DNA of 64,000 nucleotides, from NCBI GenBank assembly GCA_946902985.2, contig OX336388.2:1212386609-1212450608 (forward strand), written 5' to 3'. The notes under the pieces were generated by a model. The model worked only from the letters and a program-made list of their open reading frames with translations, did no database searches and was not told the DNA's origin. Positions 45,289 through 55,720 of this stretch are shown piece by piece. The translations under genes and the position numbers were made by a program. Every line of letters starts with the position of its first letter. Within the stretch, counting starts at the first letter, position 1. Source of the stretch: Meconema thalassinum. Its lineage: Eukaryota > Arthropoda > Insecta > Orthoptera > Tettigoniidae.

Positions 45289-46330
45289 GGTAAGAAAGAC
45301 CTGCCTATCTCGCCCATATTAAATCTTCAAATTTGTGGTACACTTTACTCAAAATCTGTTTGGGTTAGCCAATTGAAACTTTCAGGGATTACTGTTAGGA
45401 TCATTATCTGCAATAATAAGAAGGATTATTGACAAAAACGAAATACTTTTGCCAATAGGAATATTTGTTTAAGGTACTAAATTTTAATCCAAAATTATGT
45501 CGAAAAATATTTATATTTCATTTTGTATATTACTTATTACTGTTCATTAGGATGACGTTGATACATTAAAACAATTATGGACCTATCTTGATTAGTGTTC
45601 TTACAAATGGTACCGGTACCAAAGTAGTGAAAAATGTTAAACTGAGAAAAATGAGGTTGAAGTTTTTCATTACATTTTGTTACCTCTGACAATTCTTAGA
45701 ACATTCCTGCCCCATAACTTGCAGCATTTCGTCCATCACCGGTTATTTTGCTTCTCCTACTTCGTTTACCTTTTAAATAAATAAATAAATAAATAAATGA
45801 ACAAATAAATAAGTAAACAAGTAAATAAATAAGTAAAAAAATAAATAAAAATAAACAAATGCATATTTCAACTTATCTGTTGGCAAATAAGTGGCCTTGT
45901 TTCCTTCTTCAAATCAACCATTCAATTATTAATAATTGGGGCAGATTACCTCGCTGTTCCGCCCCTTAAACAATATTTCTTCAATAGGTCAGTGGCAAAT
46001 CACAGTGATGACGATGTTCAGTAACCGCTAGTAACTTAAACAATGCAGGAAGTTGTCATTGTTACCAACACAAACACTGCGCTCAACAGAGCAGACAGGA
46101 AGTGAGATCAGAAATCTATCTATAATAGTTCAGAAGTTATACGCATAAACATAAATCTTTGTAATAGTGGGCGTTGTCATTCATGGTGCAGCATAGTCAT
46201 TTATATCTTATAAAATTACCATTTTTCATATTTTTTCGACTTTTTGACAAATTCCTGTTCTGTACATTGTATATAACTAAAAACACCAAAAAAAATCAAT
46301 TTTTTCGCCCCTAGACGGGTCTTTCTTACC
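45289..46330. mobile_element. 1.04-kb TIR element in a TTAA target
   Basis: GGTAAGAAAGACC at 45289-45301 is matched exactly by GGTCTTTCTTACC at 46318-46330, with similarity continuing several bases inward. TTAA lies directly outside both ends (45285-45288 and 46331-46334), as for piggyBac-superfamily insertions. The interior has AAAT repeats (45776-45860) and no transposase frame. It is a non-autonomous element; the piggyBac link rests on the target site only. Confidence 0.75.
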
Positions 46331-46339
46331 TTAAGCGTG

Positions 46340-46460
46340 GTCGAAGGGTCTCACTCAGCTTGGTGCTTGGAATCTGACGGCTCGCCGCCCGAGCTGCGTG
46401 TCACGCATATCTGGCTGTGTCAGCCATCTTAACGATTCCAGGCAATGACTTCTGGTGTAG
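46340..46460 (+). other. Candidate first exon with start codon and splice donor
   Basis: GC- and CpG-richer than its surroundings. It contains an ATG at 46445 in the context GGCAATGAC, followed after 16 nt by GTAGGTAAATC (donor GT at 46461). That would code a short MTSGV start before an intron. No downstream exon can be linked by eye, so this is only a candidate. Confidence 0.25.
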
Positions 46461-47040
46461 GTAAATCTGAAAGAGGAATTCGTTCGTGTTGGTTGTGTTG
46501 GGTGTGATACCGAGTGTCTTCAACTAGGTATAAGCAGGAACACTTGCAACCTTGGGACTTTTTGTAAAATTAGTATTGGAATGGACTTCGAGTGTTTACT
46601 TTGGAACAACGTACTGTATTACCTTTATAATTGTTTTGTAAGAAAGCATACAGCTACGTAGGCGTGAAGAAAAGTTTTGCCACAAATATTCAAGTGTTCG
46701 AGTTCCACACAGATCCACAATTCATAACTTAATAAGATAAAGTATAGAAAACCGGAGCATTTTTCGGCAAGAAACAATATAAACGCCAAATTCTTACATA
46801 GCGGAAGTTGGATGAAATCCATGCAAGCTTTCAACGAACTCCTCGGAATTTAAGGCGGTGTATTGCTCAGCAGACTGGCGAGGGTTCATCATATGCAAAT
46901 TGTAAGTACCGTGTCTGCCATTTATATATTTTTATTTAATTATTTATTTCAGTAGATGAATTTCAGTTGGTCAACATGAGTGTGCTTTATATTGGTTGGG
47001 GAATTACAATTAAATTCCTAGTCCTTAATATAAATTACAT
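46461..47040. other. No gene recognised
   Basis: AT-rich sequence; could be intron if the preceding candidate is real. Confidence 0.45.
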
Positions 47041-47478
47041 GATAATAATAATAATTATTATTACTCTTATTATTATTATTAATAATATTATTATTATTAA
47101 ATCGCATGGCCTCAGGTGTCGGGTGCAAGCTTTGTTATTTGACGCCCAGAGGAGAGCTTGCATGCCAAATTTTGTTGTTCCTTGGAGCGCTATGAAAGTC
47201 AAGGAGGTTAGATAACCTATCTAAGCTCTTTGATACTATAGCGCTTTCTAGTAGATAATGGAGGACCTTTTTGTGTTGGTGGAAAATCCCGAGATTAATT
47301 TTGCCATGAACACGGCCTACTGAATTCAAATGTGTTCTTTAACATGCCAAGAACGTATGACATGCGTGTCGTGATTTTTGTCGCCTTTCAAAAAAATCAT
47401 TTACCATGGCCAGGAGCGAACCTGCAAGCTTGGGGGTTGGTAGCCCGCCACGATAACCACTCATCCACCGTGGCAAGT
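47041..47478 (-). mobile_element. SINE-H, full length
   Basis: The head at the right reads on minus CCACGGTGGATGAGTGGTTA with the B-box GCAGGTTCGCTCCTGG. At the left is a (TAA/TTA)n tail at 47041-47100. ATTACAT at 47034-47040 and 47479-47485 is a 7-bp target-site duplication. Confidence 0.85.
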
Positions 47479-47545
47479 ATTACATAATTGATTATGTATA
47501 GCCTACACTTAACAACACACTTTGCACAAAATGGGGGATTTCCCT

Positions 47546-47547
<2 letters not shown>

Positions 47548-47585
<38 letters not shown>

Positions 47586-47590
47586 TCCTT
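47548..47590. repeat. (CTTT)n microsatellite
   Basis: About ten CTTT units; the long Lys/Glu- or Phe/Leu-rich frames here derive from it. Confidence 0.95.
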
Positions 47591-48339
47591 CTTTCTTTGC
47601 CGCTGACAGCCGGGAATACGCGGCAAATACTGTAGCTCTGCCAGACAGTGCTATCATACTTTCCAGTGGCTTGCGTGATATCTGTCGACATGGCAAGGAA
47701 CACCCTGTACTTACAACCTAATGTTCTCAATTAAACCTACCGTTGGGATTTACCAAAAGTGCACTCATTCTTTCTTTGAGTAGCTCTTTAAAATTTACTA
47801 CCCTACAGTAGCTCCTTCAGGGGTTTCTGATATCAAGTTTATGTGCCGTAATTCTTATGTTCCTCTGAATTGCACCTTGCATGCTACTATAACATACTGT
47901 AAGGCATTTTACGATGCTCTCAGATTTCATTGCAGCGGTATGAACGTAACTTCTCTGGTGACGGCTGCGTGCTTTCATCAAATATTAGGGCTGTATAATG
48001 AGCATTATAACTTCCACCTCAGCGTTTTATGATCTGTCACAATACAATAAAACGCCGCACAAATCGTTGCTCTTGCAGATAACTTTGTTGAACTGATGAA
48101 TATGCAAGGTTCCATTCAATATTTCCTTGCTGGCACTTATGTAGTTACCCCGCGGTCTAGTCGTGCTCTATAATATCATGCACCACAGCCGCGAGGACAT
48201 CTGCAGAATGTCCAGAGATTGCAAGTTTGTAACTCGGCGCTGACAGTGTCTATCCGGAGTGGTTTTTCCACACTCCCTCCAAGCAAATACCTTGTCAGTA
48301 GGCCTACAATGCTTCAAATCCCTGCAGCTTCATACACTA
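47591..48339. other. No gene recognised
   Basis: Unique-looking sequence with 60-codon frames only. Confidence 0.5.
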
Positions 48340-48780
48340 CTACAGTCATCACATATATACAGGTTATCAGACAAGTTCAACACTTTATTTTATCGTATGG
48401 CTTTTAGTGCCGGGAGTGTCCGAGGACATGTTCGGCTCGCCAGTTTTGTAGCTGCTTCGAGGCGGACACCCAATGGGTGAGCTACAAGTACCGTCGCGTG
48501 TGGAGTGTTGTCTGGGGAGGAAAGTTTGAATGTAAGGACAAGGAGTTGGAAGGTAGCGGCTGTGGCCTATAGTTAGGGACCAACCCCAACATTTGCCTGG
48601 AAGGAAGATGGGAAACCACAGAAGACCATCTTCAAGGTTGCCGGTGTGGGGATTCGAACCTCCTCGCCTCCTGGGTGTGAGCGACTGCCAGCAGTCATGC
48701 CGTAACGATCACGGCTAACTCACCCGGTAGTTCAACACTTACCCAACTACACCGGGCTGATGACCAAGATGTCACAAGTT
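48340..48780 (+). repeat. SINE tail split by SINE-C
   Basis: CAGGTTATCAGACAAG before 48386 continues after 48728 as CACTTACCCAACTACACCGG and GCTGATGACCAAGATGTC. Together these form the tail shared by SINE-A and SINE-B. Confidence 0.75.
48386..48728 (-). mobile_element. SINE-C, full length, nested
   Basis: Runs in minus orientation from GTATGGCTTTTAGTGCCGGG to ACGGCTAACTCACCCGGT. AGTTCAACACTT at 48374-48385 and 48729-48740 is a perfect 12-bp target-site duplication lying in another SINE's tail. Confidence 0.95.
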
Positions 48781-49010
48781 GAATGGCTAAGCTGCGTTAC
48801 GAAAGAAACAAATTCCAGGTTCGATTCCTGAATGCACTAGGAAATTTTACCTCTGGTTAATATATAGTGCACTGTGTATGGGTTGCACTTGTTTTATACA
48901 ACACGACATATTATCTGAAAATGTTAATTCGGTATTAAAGTGGCCGTGAAAGAGAGAGATAAAGCGAATAGCTGTCGTACTCGTAATTATACAGAATACC
49001 AATTAATTCA
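48781..49010. other. Short tRNA-like box, no gene
   Basis: CCAGGTTCGATTCCTG at about 48817 is a B-box-like hairpin followed by T/A-rich sequence. It may be a further copy of the short tRNA-like repeat. Confidence 0.4.
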
Positions 49011-49869
49011 ATTGAATCGGTTGGAGTTGAAAAGCATTAATTCAAAAATGGGCATTTTTTTATGAATTAGTATTCTGAAGTATTGACCCAAGGGCCTTGG
49101 AACGGTATAGGAAAGAATTAAGTCAGCCTTCTGTTTAAGCCAGAAACCACTGCTACATGTGGTGCGATCTGAGGACAAAAACCATTAATTCAATGACTTG
49201 TTGCCTTTCATCGCCGTATTCCGTACTTAATGTTGGCCGCACTGCAAGATTCCCACGTGTTACAGTGCTATTGTAAATTACATTTGTACAAGATTTAGCC
49301 TAGTTTGTTTTTTATCCGTTCTAAAACAAAAGTTTTAATGCTTTTAAATCGATCAACACGATTGTACCCAAATGAGATCGGTTATTCCCTAATCCTGAAA
49401 AAAAAACCATGAGATTAATAAATACACTTGGATGAGCAGTTTCGATCGACAAGTGATCATGATTAGATCCATTACACTTAGGCTACATAATGTTGAAGTT
49501 ATGTCTGAAAGTATGAGTGAATATGTTTACAATATGTAGGCTACACTTCTTTAGTTGCGGTATTAGTTGAGATAGTTTTAAAATAAAATAACATGTGAAA
49601 TATTCATTCTGCATGGCTTTATGCCGCATTAAACTGACCACGGAGCTGAAAGGCATTAATTCACGTTTCAAAAATTGATTTGAAGAATATATTTATTAAA
49701 TTAAAATTTATATTCCGCTAACACAAAAATATAACCTAAATTGTTGCTTCACAACATAGATGACTAATATAGTGTGTTTGTTAAGTTCAGTTCCGTCAAT
49801 GACATTTAATCTGTCTCCTGAAAAGAAGTGAAAACTGACTTAATTCTTTTCAGCTCCGGCCAATTCAAT
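49011..49869. mobile_element. 0.86-kb element with 30-bp TIRs
   Basis: Positions 49011-49040 (ATTGAATCGGTTGGAGTTGA and on) match 49840-49869 in reverse complement at 25 of 30 bases. The interior has no transposase. Its 49351-49400 segment (CACGATTGTACCC, CTAATCCTGAAAAAAAA) resembles 29281-29330. Class and target duplication are unresolved. Confidence 0.5.
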
Positions 49870-50005
49870 TTAGTTGTAAACAATAAATAGGAGATAAAGA
49901 GAATTTTATTTTGAATAAAAAAGTAAGACCAATTGCCTGAGGACAGCTCCTATTAGGGAAAAATACTTCCATTAAGTCCTGTAGGTATAGAGAAATATCA
50001 ACTAT

Positions 50006-50915
50006 AACAAGTAGTTCCATGAAGGACTATACAGCCTATTTTCATATAACCTACTCATGTAAATTGCCTCTATCAACATACAAAATTTCAATTTGATTGT
50101 TGTGATAGATTCGTAGATATTGATCACCGTCTAAATATTTCAGATGGTCGCCAGGTTGGATTTTTATTTATGTACTATTACATAAAGATTATTGTGTACG
50201 TGTGGTATTCAAACTTCAATCGCATGATTAGGACACAAGAAGTAAAAACGAGATTTTAAAATTTTGCAGAGCTGCCATCTTGTGGTTATCAAAACAATTG
50301 AAATAAATTAGATGCCAGTGGATTGAGATTTGTATAAACATTTAATGTGCAAAGTTTCACTGCACTCGGGTGCTTAAATCACGAGAAACGTCATTTAAAT
50401 ATTTATATTTCACCTCACCGCCATGTTGGATTTGTGTTCATCAGGTTACTGAAAGTCCTATAGGTGAACTTATGTTCATAGGCTCGTTGAACATTAAAAA
50501 TTCAGTTTGAATGCTGTAAAAGATTCGTAGATATTGCGAACGTCAACATATTTCGGATGCTTGCCATTTTGGATTGTTATATGTATAGGCCAAGGCAAGT
50601 TTTTGAAATTCTCATAGGTGAACTTCTAGTAGTGCCCTTTATCACCGTACAAAATTTCAGGGTGATATCTGTAATAGTTTCGGAGATACTGAATGCTGGT
50701 GAAATATTTCGCACAGCCGCGATGTTGGATAGGTGAGAGACAATAAAATTTTAAGGGCACGGTCGGGGTCGGCCTAAATGGTGTTATGATTTTACCGAGT
50801 TTTATTGAAATCGCTCCAGCCGTTTAGAAGTTATTAGGGGGAAACACACACACACACGAATCACACACGCACACACAGACATACGGACAAAAGGTGATCT
50901 CATAAGCCTATTTTT
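50006..50915 (-). mobile_element. HINE-like element type 3, inverted
   Basis: Read on minus: left end TAGGCTTATGAGATCACC followed by a GT-rich microsatellite (50835-50882), core with CCAACCTGGCGACCATCTG-type units, and right end GAAAATAGGCTGTATAGTCC with the hairpin AGTCC...GGAACT and CTTGTT. Its left end abuts the left end of the next element in opposite orientation. Confidence 0.72.
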
Positions 50916-51375
50916 TTAGCCTACTTTCGATTTTTGCAAAAAATGAAAGTAGACTTATGAGATCAACACAGGGCGAAAAAAGTGTGTCTGTCTGTGTGTG
51001 TGTATGTGTGTGTGTGAGTCTGTGTGTGTGTGTGTCTGTGTGTCTGTGTGTGTGTGTGTGTGTGAGTGTGTGTACTCTGAATGTCTGTCCCCCCCTATCA
51101 ATTCGAACACGGTGAATGCGAATTGAACGAAATTTGGTACAAAGGTAGCACTAGCAAAGGACACCTCAGTGTCATGTTTTATATCGCCGCCATCTTTACT
51201 AAAACTGAATGGCGGCCACTCAAACGTTCAAAACGTAAAATCAAATAATGACTAACCAAATCATCCGATCTCTACCAAATTTGGTAACAACATACCTTCG
51301 AATAGGATGCGTCTTGTGACCTAACTACAAGGTCGTCCGCCATACCATTTCAGGATGGCGGCCGTGCGAATTATG
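50916..51375 (+). mobile_element. HINE-like element type 1, left half
   Basis: Left end TTAGCCTACTTTCGATTTTT with the 32-bp palindrome, GTCT/GT microsatellite (50983-51070), TTCGAACACGGTG at 51103 and roughly one core unit, including GCCGCCATCTTTACT. The right end is missing. Confidence 0.75.
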
Positions 51376-51743
51376 CAAACTTTATAATCCATATCATGGG
51401 ACCCACCAGTTCCGATTATCGAGCCGAGAATCGTTTTAACTGTTCTAAAGGAAGAGGCACGTTCGAAATTAAAAGTTTATTTTGTAATACTATAGTGCAG
51501 ACGTGATTTTAAAAAGCTGAGCTGATTTAGTAATAAGACAAGATGGCAGCGGATATCTTGTGCCTGACTTATATTTCACTAATTTGAGTATTGCATGCAA
51601 TATAGCGTACTGATATAAAATAAATAAACTTTGTATGAAATGCTTTATATATAAATAATATACTCCAGTGATGAAATCGTTTAGTATAAATCACTATTTG
51701 CTAACAAGTTCTATGTAAGTCATTTTATATAGAACGATATTCG
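51376..51743. other. AT-rich stretch upstream of the LINE
   Basis: No gene recognised. Confidence 0.5.
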
Positions 51744-51765
51744 TTGACACAATTAGCTCAGTGGT
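51744..51765 (+). repeat. 5' part of interrupted tRNA-like sequence
   Basis: Reads ...TTAGCTCAGTGGT, the D-stem 5' strand and start of the D-loop (A-box) of a tRNA-like sequence. The remainder is at 55786-55844. AGTGGT (51760-51765) recurs at 55786-55791. Confidence 0.75.
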
Positions 51766-51767
51766 GC

Positions 51768-52343
51768 AATGCTACCACACATCTACGTATTAACTGCCCA
51801 AAGAAAATGATTCCCCTCGGTATAACTCCTACACAACAACGACGTGTACAATACTCGGAAGTTGTGACGCAGCAAACGTCATATGAAAACATGCTCATTG
51901 ATCAGTCAGCTGAGACAACACCAGGAGTGACCTCGGATACATCTGACGCAGAACTGGTACCTTGCCCTGACTAGAGCTGCGAGACACAGAGTGCCCCTGT
52001 GCTCTCGGCAACCTGTATCGCAGCCTTAGAACCAACTCTGCCGTTACTACAGGCTGCCACAGAAATTTTGTCTTCACTGCCCCCGACTTCGCTGGTCCCT
52101 ACCGACTCACTTAAGAATGTTGATCGGGGATCCGAGAACGTCTCTAAGAAGATTAAAACAAATGCCTCGATTGCCTTACCAGCCCCGAAGAATAAAACTG
52201 GCTCCACAAACGTTTCCGCAGCTGTGAAAAAGAAACAAAATCTTCTTTCTACGTCATCTAGGGACCCACGAACGCTCTCAACCGCTGACAGCCGGCCTAT
52301 GAATGGCAGTCAAAAGGAACTATCTCAACCTAATTTGACATAG
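51768..52343 (+). pseudogene. ORF1 remnant of the LINE
   Basis: The frame begins at the junction with C-N-A-T-T-H-L-R-I-N-C (the Cys codon spans the junction). This fits the last part of a CX2CX4HX4C zinc knuckle, as in gag-like ORF1 proteins of non-LTR elements. A Ser/Thr/Pro-rich C-terminal region of about 180 residues follows. A single TAG (51972-51974) interrupts the frame, which then continues in the same phase to TAG 52341-52343. The N-terminal part, including any first knuckle, is missing. The product would bind RNA in an intact element; this copy is unlikely to make a functional one. Confidence 0.75.
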
Positions 52344-52393
52344 TGCACCAGGATAATTCTCACCTGTGTCTTCTTTCGAGTCCACCTTCCAGT

Positions 52394-55300
52394 ATGTCTA
52401 GCACAGCTTCTATACTTCTCTTAATGGCGCAATTTCTCACTGTGGCCACTGTGAATATCAATGTAATAGAATGCCCTCTGAAATTTCAACTGTTGGAGAG
52501 ATTCCTTCGAGATGCTGACATTGACATTGCTTTCATTCAAGAAGTTGCTATACAGTGTTTACCCATATCTGCCTTCTACAAACAATACATCAATACCGGT
52601 AATACGAATAGAGGGACCGGATTCCTCATAAGACATGATATCCCACTCGCAGGTGTGCTATGTCATCCATCAGGACGCATAATATCTGGACACATAAACA
52701 ATATCACCCTGATAAATGTATATGCCCCATCCGGGTCTAATAAACGTGTGGAACGGAAAATGTTCTTTCAACAGAGTATACTGCCTCATCTGCACGACGT
52801 TAAGGAAAAACTTATTCTTGCAGGGGATTTCAATTGTATTCAACGCCCAGAGGATTCCACTAGTCCATACAGAGGTGTCAACCCGGCTCTCAGGACCCTT
52901 CTTACCTCCCTACACCTCATTGATGCTGTGGATAGTTTAAGGGTGCCCCTGCCCCATTACACCTGTATAAGTCACAACTCCTCATCACGACTTGACCGCA
53001 TCTACTTTTCACAGGAACTTATCCAGCCTAGACGATATGAAGTGATTCCTGCCAGTTTCACTAACCATCATGCTGTCGTATGTACAATCTCTTACCCCCA
53101 TCCCATATTTCACATAGGAAGAGGTTATTGGAAGCTGAATTGCTCGCTGTTACTGGAGGAGGAATGCCAAGATATTTTCAGACAACACTGGATTCGATGG
53201 GTCCAACAAAAATGCAAATTTCGCGACTGCACAGACTGGTGGGATATTTTAGTTAAACCAGGGATCCGCCGCGTCTTTAAGAACATATCTTACCAACGAG
53301 GTCGGGAAAGACGGGATACAGTTGAATTTTACTATCGAGTTCTTCGCCAGCTCCAGCAAAGATCTGATGCTGGGGAGCGTATATATGACCAGATCCGGGA
53401 AGTTAAAACCAAGCTCCTGTCTCTACAGCAACGAACGCTCGCTCATATCAACGTGGCTTTAAAAGATCGTACAGTGCTCCCGGACGAAAGTGCAAGTGTA
53501 TACCATATCGCCAAAGGACAACGTGAGCGGCAACGTAAATATATCCACCGCCTCCGCACCAGTACTGGAAGTGTCGTCACCTCCCCTGACGCTATACGTA
53601 GTGAAATATCATTATTTTATCAACGGTTCTACGCTAAGGCTCCCATTGATCCACAGCAGGTGACCCTATTGCTGTCATCTTGCAGTACCAAACTATCTCC
53701 GGACAACAAAACTCTGCTCAGCGCGGATATTACGGATGAAGGGATTCACTCTGTGGTTAAACGACTCCCAAACAACCGCTCACCTGGCATTGATGGACTG
53801 CCATATGAAATGTATAAACACTTCTGGCCTCTCATTGGCAAAGAATTTTGTCATGTCCTGCGTACCATTCTCCAACGTCGTGCTCTTTGTCAATCACATC
53901 ACGAGGGTACCATAGTCCTCATACCAAAAACATCCTCTCCCATGGCAGTTGGTGACTTCCGACCAGTTACTCTGCTCTGCAGTGACTATAAAGTCCTTAC
54001 CAAAGTACTTGCATGCCGATTGAAGACTGTTCTACCTGATATCATTGGTGATGAACAATGTTGCAGTATTCCTGGAAGAACTCTGTTAACAAACTTAGCG
54101 ATACTACGGGACCTACACCTAAAAGCCGAAATGCTCCCCACTGAGCCAATGAGTTTTCTCACCTTAGATCTTGATAAAGCTTTCGACCGCATCAGTCATG
54201 AATACTTGTACATGGTCTTGCAACACTTCGAATTTCCTGAAATCCTTATTGACTACATTCGTATGATAAATTGTAATGCTACGTCTAGAGTGCTCGTCAA
54301 CGGTTTTCTTTCCCCTCTGATTCCAATACAACGATCAGTTAGGCAAGGATGTCCCCTTTCTATGCTACTTTTTGTCATTGGCCTTGAACCGTTCATTCGG
54401 ACTACCCAGGTGAAGCTACAGGGTTACAAACTGTCCACACATGTTTTTGGAATGTGCGCCTATGCTGATGACGTATCAATATTGATCCGCAATGAAGCAG
54501 ACATCTCCCACATCGATAGCGTCCATCAGCTCTACCATATCGCCTCTGGAGCACAATCGAACCCCCAGAAAACTGCTTTGCTTCCGCTCAATACTAACTC
54601 AGTGATTACCCCACAGCCCTGGTTCCGGATAGTAAATGAGGTGAAAATTCTTGGCATTACCTGGAAGCAATCGCTTCTGGACACAGTGCAAGTTAACTGT
54701 ACTAAGGTCATTGCCAAAGTTAGGGGAGTCCTGATCCAATTTGGTCAAAGAAACCTCAATATAGTGCAACGGGTCATGGTCCTCAACGTGTTTGTGCTCT
54801 CTAAAATATGGTATGTCGCACAACTTTTCCCACTTCCCAAAATGTTTGAGAGCCAATTGGCAAAATATACAGGTTGGTTTATATGGCAAGGATTTTTGTT
54901 CCGAGTACAACGGGAACAGTTGTATCTCCCATCCAGGCAAGGCGGGCTAGGGCTAACAGCTCATGGCATGAAATGCCGTGCACTCCTCTGCAAGAACGAT
55001 ATCACCATTCTTTCCCAACATGACACTTTTACGAAAGCGCTATACAAAGATATTCGAAACACAGCCCATGGTTGTGATAGAGCTTTGCCGAAGATATTTA
55101 GGGACCATCAACAGCACCTTCTGGAAACTGTTCGCCAAATGCCATCAGGGATTGTTCCAACGACGAAAAGTATCTATAACATGTTGCGGCAAGTGGTACA
55201 CTCCAAACCGCGAATAGAGGCCACCACCCTCTATGTCCATTGGCCCACTGTTTGGAAAAATTTTGGGGCTATGTCCATTTCTTCTGCTGTACACTCCCAA

Positions 55301-55720
55301 GTTTTTATCTTCCTCAACGATCTCATCCCAACCGCTCTACGGCGATATACCATCCATCTTGAAGCTTACCCATGGTGTACTATATGTGGTCAAACTGATA
55401 CGGCGATACACCGCTTCACATCATGCACGCGAGTTGCCTCCACGTGGCTGTGGTGTAAGGGAAAAGTATGTCAACTATTAAATGTGCCCTCGGATGACCT
55501 TGATGACAGGAAGTTGGTTCGTTTGTCGGTGACCGCCTTCCCCCAAATTAAACAGACTGCCATTGTGTGGATAATGGGCCAATATGTACACTTCGTGATG
55601 GACAATGATCAACATTTCTCTTTCCTGGATCTCAGGTATCACCTGCAAAAAGAGCGTTGGAAGCTTAGTGAAAGTGGACAATTGTACGATAAATATGGAC
55701 ACTATCTGGATTTCTTGTGA
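52394..55720 (+). CDS. ORF2: endonuclease-reverse transcriptase of L1/Tx1-type LINE
   Basis: Would nick target DNA and copy its RNA at the nick (target-primed reverse transcription). Counting from Met at 52394 (1108 codons), the APE endonuclease has the Gln-Glu pair at 49-50, GDFN at 144-147, RLDRIY from 199 and TNH at 223-225 where the family usually has S/T-D-H. Reverse transcriptase follows: FRPV 522-525, DLDKAFD 592-598, RQGCP 650-654, YADD 690-693. A C-terminal zinc knuckle has Cys995, Cys998, His1006 and Cys1011. The frame opens at a stop (52331) just upstream; a GTG at 52343 overlapping the ORF1 stop is an alternative start by reinitiation. There are no internal stops or frameshifts. 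The Asp-to-Asn change (AAC at 53063-53065) may impair nicking. Confidence 0.93.
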   Translation: MSSTASILLLMAQFLTVATVNINVIECPLKFQLLERFLRDADIDIAFIQEVAIQCLPISAFYKQYINTGNTNRGTGFLIRHDIPLAGVLCHPSGRIISGHINNITLINVYAPSGSNKRVERKMFFQQSILPHLHDVKEKLILAGDFNCIQRPEDSTSPYRGVNPALRTLLTSLHLIDAVDSLRVPLPHYTCISHNSSSRLDRIYFSQELIQPRRYEVIPASFTNHHAVVCTISYPHPIFHIGRGYWKLNCSLLLEEECQDIFRQHWIRWVQQKCKFRDCTDWWDILVKPGIRRVFKNISYQRGRERRDTVEFYYRVLRQLQQRSDAGERIYDQIREVKTKLLSLQQRTLAHINVALKDRTVLPDESASVYHIAKGQRERQRKYIHRLRTSTGSVVTSPDAIRSEISLFYQRFYAKAPIDPQQVTLLLSSCSTKLSPDNKTLLSADITDEGIHSVVKRLPNNRSPGIDGLPYEMYKHFWPLIGKEFCHVLRTILQRRALCQSHHEGTIVLIPKTSSPMAVGDFRPVTLLCSDYKVLTKVLACRLKTVLPDIIGDEQCCSIPGRTLLTNLAILRDLHLKAEMLPTEPMSFLTLDLDKAFDRISHEYLYMVLQHFEFPEILIDYIRMINCNATSRVLVNGFLSPLIPIQRSVRQGCPLSMLLFVIGLEPFIRTTQVKLQGYKLSTHVFGMCAYADDVSILIRNEADISHIDSVHQLYHIASGAQSNPQKTALLPLNTNSVITPQPWFRIVNEVKILGITWKQSLLDTVQVNCTKVIAKVRGVLIQFGQRNLNIVQRVMVLNVFVLSKIWYVAQLFPLPKMFESQLAKYTGWFIWQGFLFRVQREQLYLPSRQGGLGLTAHGMKCRALLCKNDITILSQHDTFTKALYKDIRNTAHGCDRALPKIFRDHQQHLLETVRQMPSGIVPTTKSIYNMLRQVVHSKPRIEATTLYVHWPTVWKNFGAMSISSAVHSQVFIFLNDLIPTALRRYTIHLEAYPWCTICGQTDTAIHRFTSCTRVASTWLWCKGKVCQLLNVPSDDLDDRKLVRLSVTAFPQIKQTAIVWIMGQYVHFVMDNDQHFSFLDLRYHLQKERWKLSESGQLYDKYGHYLDFL

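Noticed and set aside
51744..51767. TTG at 51744 as the start of ORF1
   Set aside because: This codon lies in the tRNA-like flank, outside the element; the frame is open there only by chance.
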